This document shows positions 1 to 7,541 of a stretch of 64,000 nt of DNA, one piece after another. Both the position numbers and the translations under genes were made by a program. The first letter of the stretch is position 1, and every line of letters begins with the position of its first letter. The notes beneath the pieces were generated by a model. That model was not told where the DNA came from and searched no databases. It saw only the letters and a list, made by a program, of their open reading frames with translations. This stretch comes from Nocardioides baekrokdamisoli (GTDB lineage: Bacteria > Actinomycetota > Actinomycetes > Propionibacteriales > Nocardioidaceae), in the NCBI RefSeq assembly GCF_003945325.1, contig NZ_AP019307.1:2852001-2916000 (forward strand), written 5' to 3'.

Positions 1-173
1 TGTCAGTCGAGACCCGACGTTTGTCAGTCGAGACCCGACGTTTGTCAGTCCGAGATCGATTGGCCGCAGGCGTACAGCCACCGGCTTCCGACGGGCCGCC
101 GCGAGCGCGGCCAGATGCCGGGTCTCGGGCTGACGGATGCCGGGTCTCGGCGTGACGGATGTCGGGTTTCGGC
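1..173. repeat. REP-like cluster of inverted short repeats
   Basis: Two copies of a 21-bp unit (core GTCAGTCGAGACCCGACG) lie at 1-21 and 22-42, with a decayed third from 43. At about 113-134, 135-156 and 157-173 lie three copies of a 22-bp unit (core GGATGCCGGGTCTCGG) that is essentially the reverse complement of the first. The whole block is therefore an inverted arrangement of one repeat family, placed just downstream of panB. It could act as a transcription end or be an REP/BIME-like element. No gene is seen here; the block may continue left of the window. Confidence 0.7.
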
Positions 174-1049
174 CTAGAAGGTGTGGTCCGCGCCGGGGAA
201 GGCCTGGGACTTCACGTCAGCGACGTACGCGCGGGCGCCGTCGCTGAGGGCGGTGGCCACGTCGGCGTACTTCTTGACGAAGCGCGGCACCCGACCCTGA
301 TTGAGGCCGAAGGCGTCCTGCCACACCAGCACTTGACCGTCGGTCTGGTTGCCGGCGCCGATGCCGATCGTCGGGATCTCGACCTTCCTGGTGACCTCGG
401 TGGCGACCGGGCCCGGCACCATCTCGAGCACGACCGCGAACGCACCGGCCTCCTGGACCGCGTACGCGTCGCGCAGGATGTGCTCGGCCGCGTCCTCGCC
501 GCGGCCCTGGACGCGGTAGCCGCCCAGCGCATGCTCCGACTGCGGGGTGAAGCCGATGTGTGCGCAGACCGGGATCCCGCCTCGTGCGAGCCGTTCGATC
601 TGCGGCACCATCTCGACGCCGCCTTCGAGCTTGATCGCGGCGACCCCGGCTTCCTTCATGAAGCGCACCGAGGTGGCGTACGCCTGCTCCGGCGAACCCT
701 GGTAGGACCCGAACGGCAGGTCACCGATGACGAGCGCGCGTGACGCGCCGCGTACGACCGCCCGGGCCAGCGGGATCAACTCGTCGACCGACACCGGGAG
801 GGAGGTCGGGTAGCCGTAGACGACGTTCGCGGCCGAGTCGCCGACCAGCAGTGTGTCGACCCCGGCCTCGTCGAAGATGCGGGCGGTGGCGACGTCGTAC
901 GTCGTCAGCATGGTGAACTTCTCGCCGGCCTGCTTCCAGTCACGCAGGTGGTGCGTACGCACCTTCTTGACAGCTGCTGCACCGGTGGGGGTGCCCCCGT
1001 AGGGCGCTACCTCTGCCTCAGCAGACATGGGCATTGCCTCGTTGGACAT
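174..1049 (-). CDS. panB: 3-methyl-2-oxobutanoate hydroxymethyltransferase
   Basis: Transfers a hydroxymethyl group from methylenetetrahydrofolate to 2-oxoisovalerate, giving ketopantoate for pantothenate/CoA synthesis; cytoplasmic, Mg-dependent. The 291-aa product has the family landmarks in order: LTTYD near the N terminus, LLVGDSAANV with a metal-binding Asp, AIKLEGG, PVCAHIGFTPQS and GQVLVWQDAFGL. The start at 1049 is chosen because AAAGG stands 6-10 nt upstream; a longer frame to 1094 lacks such a site. The C terminus ends ADHTF. Repeats follow immediately downstream. Confidence 0.95.
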   Translation of the reverse strand: MSNEAMPMSAEAEVAPYGGTPTGAAAVKKVRTHHLRDWKQAGEKFTMLTTYDVATARIFDEAGVDTLLVGDSAANVVYGYPTSLPVSVDELIPLARAVVRGASRALVIGDLPFGSYQGSPEQAYATSVRFMKEAGVAAIKLEGGVEMVPQIERLARGGIPVCAHIGFTPQSEHALGGYRVQGRGEDAAEHILRDAYAVQEAGAFAVVLEMVPGPVATEVTRKVEIPTIGIGAGNQTDGQVLVWQDAFGLNQGRVPRFVKKYADVATALSDGARAYVADVKSQAFPGADHTF

Positions 1050-1109
1050 GAGGTGCCTTTCATGGACATCTCGCGGCTCCCTGATGGAGTCCACGGACCA
1101 TCGTCCAGC

Positions 1110-1463
1110 CTAGTGACCGGGCGCGGAAGAGTCGCTGTGGGGTGAATCACTCGCGCCGTACTCACGGGTCACCGTCGCCACCCGGACGCGGTAGTCCGAG
1201 TACCAGACGTCGCGACCGCGACGTTGGGCGATGGTGTGCTCGGCGACCTGCTTCCACGCGGCGGCGTCAGCCTCGGTCCGCCAGTACGACACCGTGATCC
1301 CGAGGCCCTCGCGGGCCGACTCGATCCCGAGGAATCCCGGCTGGGCGGACGCCAACTCCACCATCCTTGCCGACATGACCGCGTAGCCCTGGTCGCCGGC
1401 GGTGCGCAGCGACGTGAAGATGACCGCGGTGTAGGGCGGTTCGGGGGTAGGCGCAATGCTCAC
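1110..1463 (-). CDS. Antibiotic biosynthesis monooxygenase (ABM) domain protein
   Basis: A 117-aa protein with the compact ABM ferredoxin-like fold pattern: YTAVIFTSLR, then QPGFLGIESAR, ITVSYWRTEADAAAWK and HTIAQRRGRDVWYSDYRVRV. Members are small cofactor-free monooxygenases or heme-degrading/stress proteins; the substrate cannot be read from sequence. It starts with GTG preceded by GAAGG/GAGG. It lies upstream of panB on the same strand with a 60-nt gap and is divergent from nadE. The last ~15 residues (Ser/His-rich) are an unstructured tail. Confidence 0.8.
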   Translation of the reverse strand: MSIAPTPEPPYTAVIFTSLRTAGDQGYAVMSARMVELASAQPGFLGIESAREGLGITVSYWRTEADAAAWKQVAEHTIAQRRGRDVWYSDYRVRVATVTREYGASDSPHSDSSAPGH

Positions 1464-1483
1464 GCCTCAACCTTCCCGCATCG

Positions 1484-1569
1484 GCCGCCCTTTGGGCGGC
1501 GACCTCCCTCGCTCGGCGCGGGAGCGTGTGTGCACGCTCCCGACCTCGCTCAGTCGGTCTCTAGACTGA
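1484..1569. promoter_or_regulatory. Three consecutive hairpins between divergent genes
   Basis: The 110-bp gap between the ABM gene and nadE holds three perfect inverted repeats: GCCGCCC-ttt-GGGCGGC (1484-1500), CGGGAGCGTG-tgtg-CACGCTCCCG (1519-1542) and TCAGTC-8nt-GACTGA (1550-1569). The last ends 4 nt before the nadE GTG start and so would lie in its leader. They may control transcription or nadE translation, but no known riboswitch is recognised. Confidence 0.5.
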
Positions 1570-1573
1570 CCGC

Positions 1574-3586
1574 GTGGACTTTGCCAACGCGTACGCACAT
1601 GGCTTCGCCCGGGTCGCGGCGGTCACTCTGCCGGTGACCCCGGCAGATCCGGCCGCGAACGCGCGTGCAGTGATCGAGCAGGCCCGGGCTTGCCACGACG
1701 ATTCCGTGGCCGTCGCCGTCTTCCCGGAGCTCTGCCTCAGCGGCTACTCGATCGATGACCTGTTGCTCCAGCAGACCCTCCTCGAGGCCGTCGAGCAGGC
1801 GATTGCAGACGTGGTCGCCGCCAGCGCGGATCTGAGTACGGTGCTGGTCGTCGGTGCTCCGGTCATCCATCAGAACCGGGTGCTCAATGCGGCCGTCGTC
1901 ATCCACCGGGGATCCGTACTCGGCGTCAGTGCCAAGTCGTACCTGCCGACCTACCGCGAGTTCTACGAACGTCGCTGGTTCGGGTCCGGGGTGGACATCG
2001 AGGACGAGATCACGGTCGCGGGCCAGGACGAGGTGCCGCTGTCGACTCGCTTGATCTACCGGGCGACCGACATTCCCGGCCTGACGTTCCATGCCGAGAT
2101 CTGCGAGGACATGTGGGTCCCGGTCCCGCCGAGCGCGATCGCGGCGCTGGCTGGAGCCACGGTCCTGCTCAACCTGAGCGCGAGCCCGGTGACAGTGGGT
2201 CGGGCCGAAAGCCGCCGACTGCTGGTCGCCAGTGCGAGCGCCCGGTGCAGCGCGGCGTACGTCTACACCGCGGCAGGCGCGGGGGAGTCGACGACGGATC
2301 TCGCCTGGGACGGCCACGCGATGATCTACGAGCTGGGAAGCCTGCTCAAGGAGAGCGAGCGCTTCAACGCCGAAGCCCATCGCACGGTCGCGGACGTCGA
2401 TCTCGAGCAGATTCGCGCCGAGCGGATCCGTCAGGGGACGTTCGACGACAACGCCCGCGCGGAGACTGCGGCGGAGGTGTTCCGCGTCGTGGATTTTCAG
2501 TTGGGGCCGAGGCAGGCCTTGGATCTGAAGCGGCCGCTGGATCGATTCCCCTTCGTTCCTGACGATCCCGAGCGGCTCGCGCAGGACTGTTACGAGGCGT
2601 ACAACATCCAGGTCTCTGGACTCGTCACGAGACTGAAGGCCCTCCCGCCGGGGACGAAGGCAGTCATCGGCATCAGTGGCGGACTCGACTCGACCCACGC
2701 GCTCATCGTTGCTGCCGACGCGATGGATCGGCTCGGGCGGCCGCGCAGCGACATCCTGGCGTTCACGATGCCCGGCTTCGCGACGACCGACCAGACCAAG
2801 GGCAACGCGCTCAAACTCATGGAGGCGATCGGCGCCATCTCGGAGACGCTCGACATCACCACGACCGCCACGCAGATGATGAAGGACCTCGGCCAGTCCG
2901 CGACGAACTACGACGTGACGTTCGAGAACATCCAGGCCGGGCTGCGCACCGACTACCTGTTCCGGATCGCCAATCAGCGCCACGGCATCGTGATCGGCAC
3001 CGGTGACCTGAGTGAACTCGCGCTCGGGTGGTGCACGTACGGGGTCGGCGACCAGATGTCGCACTACAACGTCAACTCCGGCGTCCCGAAGACGCTGATC
3101 CAGCACCTGATCCGCTGGGTCATCTCGACCGACACATTCACCGCGGACACCAACGCCGTGCTACAGGTGGTCGTCGACCAGGAGATCAGCCCGGAGCTCA
3201 TTCCCGGCAGCATGCAGTCCACCGAGGCCACCGTCGGACCGTACGCACTCCAGGACTTCACCCTGTTCCATGTCGTACGGCACGGGTTCCGGCCGTCGAA
3301 GATCGCCTTCCTCGCCCTGCATGCGTGGGGGGATGTCGCCGCGGGCGGATGGCCTGTCGGCTATCCGGAGGACCAGCGCAGGGCGTACGACCTCGGTGAG
3401 ATCACCGGCTGGATGCAGGTGTTCATCACCCGGTTCTTCGCCAGTCAGTTCAAGCGCTCGGCGCTGCCGAACGGACCGAAGGTGAGCAACGGCGGCACGA
3501 TGAGTCCGCGCGGAGACTGGCGGATGCCGTCCGATGTCGCACCGACTGCGTGGCTGGCCGATCTCGACACCGTCGGGACGGGCTGA
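1574..3586 (+). CDS. nadE: Glutamine-dependent NAD(+) synthetase
   Basis: Catalyses ATP-dependent amidation of nicotinic acid adenine dinucleotide to NAD+, using ammonia released from glutamine. The 670-aa product has an N-terminal nitrilase-type glutaminase with the Glu-Lys-Cys triad visible as FPELCLSGYS (about residues 55-65), SAKSYLPTY and EICEDMW, and a C-terminal synthetase with the P-loop SGGLDSTHAL near residue 370 and GTGDLSELALGW. The length matches the long actinobacterial form. GTG start; the hairpin leader lies directly upstream. Confidence 0.96.
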   Translation: MDFANAYAHGFARVAAVTLPVTPADPAANARAVIEQARACHDDSVAVAVFPELCLSGYSIDDLLLQQTLLEAVEQAIADVVAASADLSTVLVVGAPVIHQNRVLNAAVVIHRGSVLGVSAKSYLPTYREFYERRWFGSGVDIEDEITVAGQDEVPLSTRLIYRATDIPGLTFHAEICEDMWVPVPPSAIAALAGATVLLNLSASPVTVGRAESRRLLVASASARCSAAYVYTAAGAGESTTDLAWDGHAMIYELGSLLKESERFNAEAHRTVADVDLEQIRAERIRQGTFDDNARAETAAEVFRVVDFQLGPRQALDLKRPLDRFPFVPDDPERLAQDCYEAYNIQVSGLVTRLKALPPGTKAVIGISGGLDSTHALIVAADAMDRLGRPRSDILAFTMPGFATTDQTKGNALKLMEAIGAISETLDITTTATQMMKDLGQSATNYDVTFENIQAGLRTDYLFRIANQRHGIVIGTGDLSELALGWCTYGVGDQMSHYNVNSGVPKTLIQHLIRWVISTDTFTADTNAVLQVVVDQEISPELIPGSMQSTEATVGPYALQDFTLFHVVRHGFRPSKIAFLALHAWGDVAAGGWPVGYPEDQRRAYDLGEITGWMQVFITRFFASQFKRSALPNGPKVSNGGTMSPRGDWRMPSDVAPTAWLADLDTVGTG

Positions 3587-3602
3587 CTCGAGCCCAATCG
3601 CA

Positions 3603-3672
3603 CAACAATTCAGGACATGGCGGCAGCCGAGGGCATATGACCCTCGGACCCCCTGCTCATCCTGAATTGTTG
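3603..3672. repeat. 70-bp nested palindrome between convergent genes
   Basis: Outer arms CAACAATTCAGGA (3603-3615) and TCCTGAATTGTTG (3660-3672) enclose a second perfect hairpin, CCGAGGG (3627-3633) and CCCTCGG (3641-3647). The flanks extend the outer pairing with one small mismatch (CGCA on both sides). It sits between nadE and the convergent gene at 3706, so it could be a bidirectional terminator. Its long, exact outer arms also fit a small non-coding mobile element. Confidence 0.65.
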
Positions 3673-3705
3673 CGTGAGGTGTCCCGATCGACCTGACGAT
3701 CGGTC

Positions 3706-4044
3706 TCAGCCGAGAGTGATCCAGAGCCCCACGATCATCGGGATCAGACCGAGCAACAGCCACGGGGTGAGCGGAGACTTCTTGTGGATCACGAATCCGA
3801 CCGCGACCGCAACCAGCCCGAACATGCCGGCGATCACGTTCAGCCCGATCCGCGGGGTGTTCGACTGACCGACGACGATCAAGGAGGCGATCACCAGCCC
3901 GATCGACAGGTGGGCGATGGTGAAGACGGCGAGCACCGAGACGACCCAGCGTTGGACATGGGTCAGCGCCTTGTTGTTGACCGGACGGACCGGGTTGTTC
4001 GGATCCATCAGGTGGCGGGGGCGGCGCACCGGGGTCTCGGACAT
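3706..4044 (-). CDS. Small membrane protein, function unknown
   Basis: A 112-aa protein: a polar N terminus of about 35 residues rich in Pro/Arg, then three hydrophobic stretches (VVSVLAVFTIAHLSIGLVIAS, IGLNVIAGMFGLVAVAVGFVI, PWLLLGLIPMIVGLWITLG) that should be membrane-spanning. The start at 4044 is the Met giving this layout; the frame is open upstream but that part looks non-coding. Divergent from the ATP-grasp gene, convergent with nadE. No family recognised. Confidence 0.65.
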   Translation of the reverse strand: MSETPVRRPRHLMDPNNPVRPVNNKALTHVQRWVVSVLAVFTIAHLSIGLVIASLIVVGQSNTPRIGLNVIAGMFGLVAVAVGFVIHKKSPLTPWLLLGLIPMIVGLWITLG

Positions 4045-4180
4045 GACCACCAGAGTACGGTCGATCCAGGTCGGTCCTCGCATCGGTGGAAGAGGCCGAC
4101 ACGGCTGTGGGTGCGTTTGTTGACACGTGCGTCGGCCGTACGTAACAACGCTGTCACGGGCAGGGCCTAGGTTCGCGAGC

Positions 4181-5749
4181 ATGGACGTGTTCGAGGGATA
4201 CAAGGCGACGAGCACGGCGTACGACGAGATGTTCGGCGACTGGGGTGTCCGGCCCGGGTACCGGTCGCTGCACCAGGCGCTGGCCGCGCTCGCACCCGGT
4301 GAACTCAGGGCGCGCGTCGATGCCCTCAGGTCGAGCTATCTCGATCAGGGCGTCACGTTCGACATCGGCGGCGAGGAGCGGGCATTCCCGCTCGACGTGC
4401 TGCCACGGATCATCTCCCCGAGCGAGTGGGAGCCGATCGAGCAGGGCGTACGCCAGCGGGTACGCGCGTTGGAGGCGTTCCTGGCCGACGTGTACGGCGC
4501 CGGCCGGGTGTTCAAGGATCGGGTGATCCCGCGTGCGGTGATCACTTCCTCCTCACACTTCCATCGCTCGGTGAGCGGGGTGGTGCCGCCGAACGGCGCA
4601 CGCGTCCAGGTGTCCGGGATCGACCTGATCCGCGACGACGCGGGGGAGTTCCGGGTCCTGGAGGACAACGTACGAGTTCCGTCCGGGGTGTCGTACGTGA
4701 TGACGAACCGACGTGCGCTCGGCGCGACCCTCCCGGAGCCGTTCACCGATCACCGGATCCGCCAGGTGGCCGGATACCCGCAGAAGCTCCTGCGCGCATT
4801 GCGCGCCTCTGCCCCGGCCGGTGTGGCCGACCCGACCGTCGTGGTGCTGACACCCGGTGTCTACAACGGCGCGTACTTCGAGCACGCGTTGCTGGCGCGC
4901 ACCATGGGTGTGGAGTTGGTCGAGGGCCGTGACCTGGAGTGTCGCCAGGGCCATGTGGTGATGCGTACGACCACCGGCCCGCGGCCGGTGCACGTGATCT
5001 ATCGCCGGGTCGATGACGAGTTCCTCGATCCTGTGCATTTCCGGGCCGACTCGATGCTGGGCTGCGCGGGCCTGATCAATGCCGCGCGAGCCGGCAATGT
5101 GACCATCGCGAACGCGGTCGGCAACGGCGTCGCGGACGACAAACTCGTCTACACCTACCTGCCGGACCTGATCCGGTACTACCTGAACGAGGAGCCGGTC
5201 CTGCGCAACGTCGACACGTGGCGACTGGACGAACCCGAAGCGCTTGCCGAGGTCCTCGACCGGCTGGACGAGCTCGTCCTCAAGCCCGTCGACGGCTCGG
5301 GCGGCAAGGGCATCGTGATCGGTCCGGCCGCGACCCGGGCCGAAATCGACACGCTCAGGGCTCGGCTGCTGGAGGATCCGCGTGGCTGGATCGCGCAGCC
5401 CGTCGTCCAACTCTCGACTGTCCCGACGTACATCGACGGAGCCATGCGTCCGCGGCACGTCGACCTGCGACCGTTCGCGGTCAACGACGGCGAGGACGTG
5501 TGGGTACTTCCGGGTGGACTCACCCGGGTCGCGCTCCCGGAAGGGGAGCTGATCGTGAACTCCTCCCGAGGAGGCGGCTCCAAGGACACCTGGGTGCTCG
5601 CCGACGACGGCCCGGTCACACCTGAACCCGAACCGGTCCACGAGCCGATGGTCCTCCAGCGAAGCCCAGTGCCGGTCGGGAACCGCCCCGAGGCCCAACC
5701 CAGTCAGCAGGAGCAGCAGCAACAGCAGGGCCGGGAGGCGTCATGTTGA
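4181..5749 (+). CDS. Circularly permuted ATP-grasp protein (copy 1)
   Basis: A 522-aa member of the circularly permuted ATP-grasp family (DUF404/407, COG2308), predicted to make amide or peptide bonds. The ATP-binding loop KPVDGSGGKG is intact near residue 367, with HVDLRPF and SSRGGGSKDTWVL further on. It begins the classical gene set of ATP-grasp, alpha-E and transglutaminase; comparative genomics links such sets to synthesis and trimming of an unknown peptide, but no substrate is established. The start at 4181 gives MDVFEGY. The C terminus carries an odd Gln-rich tail (QEQQQQQ). It overlaps the next gene by 7 nt. Confidence 0.88.
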   Translation: MDVFEGYKATSTAYDEMFGDWGVRPGYRSLHQALAALAPGELRARVDALRSSYLDQGVTFDIGGEERAFPLDVLPRIISPSEWEPIEQGVRQRVRALEAFLADVYGAGRVFKDRVIPRAVITSSSHFHRSVSGVVPPNGARVQVSGIDLIRDDAGEFRVLEDNVRVPSGVSYVMTNRRALGATLPEPFTDHRIRQVAGYPQKLLRALRASAPAGVADPTVVVLTPGVYNGAYFEHALLARTMGVELVEGRDLECRQGHVVMRTTTGPRPVHVIYRRVDDEFLDPVHFRADSMLGCAGLINAARAGNVTIANAVGNGVADDKLVYTYLPDLIRYYLNEEPVLRNVDTWRLDEPEALAEVLDRLDELVLKPVDGSGGKGIVIGPAATRAEIDTLRARLLEDPRGWIAQPVVQLSTVPTYIDGAMRPRHVDLRPFAVNDGEDVWVLPGGLTRVALPEGELIVNSSRGGGSKDTWVLADDGPVTPEPEPVHEPMVLQRSPVPVGNRPEAQPSQQEQQQQQGREASC

Positions 5750-6678
5750 GTCGCATCGCCGAGTCCCTCTTCTGGATCGGCCGCTATGTCGAACGTGCCG
5801 AGGGCACGGCCCGGATCCTCGACGTCCAGACGCAGCTGATCCTGGAGGACCCCACCGTCGACGAGGCCCTGACCTGCGCCGGCGTACTGGCGGTCATGGG
5901 GATCCCGGCCGAGCCGGGCGAGCTCGTGGACGTACGCGAGATGCTGCGCCGGCTGGTCTACGACGCGTCCTGCGACACGTCGATCGCGGCCTGCCTGATC
6001 GCGGCCCGAGAGAGTGCCCGACGAGCCCGCGAGACGCTGTCGACGTCGCTGTGGGAGGTCATCAACACGACCTATCGCGAGATCCCGCTCGGGACGTTCG
6101 CAGCCAACCCGCGGCTGTTCTCCTGGGTGCGTGACCGCGCCGCCCTGATCAACGGCACCGCCGACTCGACGATGATGCGTGACGAACCGTGGCGGTTCCT
6201 CGTACTCGGTCGTTCGATCGAACGCGCCGACATGACCGCCCGTCTGGTGGCCTCGGCCGCGGTGGCCAGCGGGGATGCGTGGACGACCACGTTGCGCGCC
6301 TGCGGTGGCCATGAGGCCTTCCTGCGTACGCACGCCGGCGTGGTCACCGACCAGGGTGCGGCCGAGTTCCTGCTGCGCGGAAGCCTCTTCCCGCGGTCGG
6401 TGGTGGCGGCGCTCAACCGGGCCGAGCAGGAGCTCGCGTACCTGGAAGCGCTCGGCGGTCACGTCGGCGTACGCGGTGAAGCCGAGCGGCTGCTCGGCAA
6501 GATCCGCGCCGACCTCGAGTACCGGACACCCGAGGACCTGCTCAACAACCTGCCGCTGGAGATGGAGTTGCTGCAACGCTCCTGCGTCGCGGGGACGAAT
6601 GCGATCACTGGCCGCTACTTCGCCGGCGCCGAGGCGCGTCACTGGCGTGGCGGCGGCATGGCCGAAGGAGATCAGTGA
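5743..6678 (+). CDS. Alpha-E domain protein (DUF403)
   Basis: A 311-aa all-helical alpha-E protein (COG2307) opening with the diagnostic MLSRIAESLFWIGRYVERAEGT (residues 1-22, family signature FWIGRYVERAE). It always travels with circularly permuted ATP-grasp proteins and is thought to be a partner or modification module rather than a known enzyme. Its start lies inside the end of the ATP-grasp gene, and its stop overlaps the next ATG, so the three genes are translationally coupled. Confidence 0.88.
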   Translation: MLSRIAESLFWIGRYVERAEGTARILDVQTQLILEDPTVDEALTCAGVLAVMGIPAEPGELVDVREMLRRLVYDASCDTSIAACLIAARESARRARETLSTSLWEVINTTYREIPLGTFAANPRLFSWVRDRAALINGTADSTMMRDEPWRFLVLGRSIERADMTARLVASAAVASGDAWTTTLRACGGHEAFLRTHAGVVTDQGAAEFLLRGSLFPRSVVAALNRAEQELAYLEALGGHVGVRGEAERLLGKIRADLEYRTPEDLLNNLPLEMELLQRSCVAGTNAITGRYFAGAEARHWRGGGMAEGDQ

Positions 6679-7514
6679 TGCATCTGAAGATCGTGCACAC
6701 CACCGGGTACGAGTACGGCGAGCCGGTCACGGCGTCGTACAACGAGGCCCGGCTGACGGCGCAGACCCAACCGAGTCAGTTCGTCACCCAGGTCCGACTC
6801 GACGTCACCCCGAAGCCGTGGGCCTACAGCTACCGGGACCACTGGGGCTCCCAGGTCACCTCGTTCGAGGTCCAGGAAGCGCACTCCTCGCTCAACGTCG
6901 TGGCGACCACAGTGGTCCACACCAACCCGCCGTATCCCTTCGTCGATGCGCTGAGTTGGTCCGATCTGGCGCGAGTCTCCGACGAGTACGCCGAGTACCT
7001 GATGGTCCTCGAACGGGCTCGGCCGCCAGCCGATCTGCTCAAGCTGCTGCAGCCGATCCGGGAGACTGCGCCGACGCCGACGGCGGCCGTACGCGAGGTC
7101 TGCGCGCTGATCCATCGCGAGGTCGAGTACGTCCCCGGATCGACGCATGTGCACGCGCATGCGGCGGACGCCTGGGACCAGCGCAAGGGCGTCTGTCAGG
7201 ACATCGCGCACCTGGCGATCGGTTGCCTGCGGTCGCTGGGCATCCCCACCCGGTACGTCTCGGGCTACCTGCACCCCAACCGCGAGCCCGAGGTCGACAA
7301 GACGGTCGAGGGCGAGTCGCATGCCTGGATCGAGTGGTGGGACGGTGGCTGGCGTGGCTTCGACCCGACCAACGAGACCGTGCCCGGCGAGCGCTACGTG
7401 GTGGTGGCGACCGGTCGCAACTACGACGACGTACGCCCGCTGGCCGGTGTGTATACCGGTGGTGGTGCAGAGTCGCACATGTACGTCACCGTCGAGATCA
7501 CCCGACTTCCGTAG
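6678..7514 (+). CDS. Transglutaminase-like protease/amidase (set 1)
   Basis: A 278-aa protein of the bacterial transglutaminase-like family (COG1305): an N-terminal beta domain, then the catalytic core with Cys in GVCQDIAHL (about residue 173), His in ESHAWIEW (about 215) and Asp in FDPTNE (about 229). These proteins hydrolyse or exchange peptide amide bonds. The ATG at 6678 shares its A with the previous stop and follows AAGGAG by 7 nt; a GTG one codon earlier is the alternative. Third gene of set 1. Confidence 0.88.
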   Translation: MHLKIVHTTGYEYGEPVTASYNEARLTAQTQPSQFVTQVRLDVTPKPWAYSYRDHWGSQVTSFEVQEAHSSLNVVATTVVHTNPPYPFVDALSWSDLARVSDEYAEYLMVLERARPPADLLKLLQPIRETAPTPTAAVREVCALIHREVEYVPGSTHVHAHAADAWDQRKGVCQDIAHLAIGCLRSLGIPTRYVSGYLHPNREPEVDKTVEGESHAWIEWWDGGWRGFDPTNETVPGERYVVVATGRNYDDVRPLAGVYTGGGAESHMYVTVEITRLP

Positions 7515-7541
7515 CCCGACCTTCCTGAGGAGCCCGACGCC

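Noticed and set aside
3603-3672. Integron attC site
   Set aside because: The outer arms resemble attC arms, but GTTGCGT does not fit GTTRRRY and no cassette or integrase adjoins.
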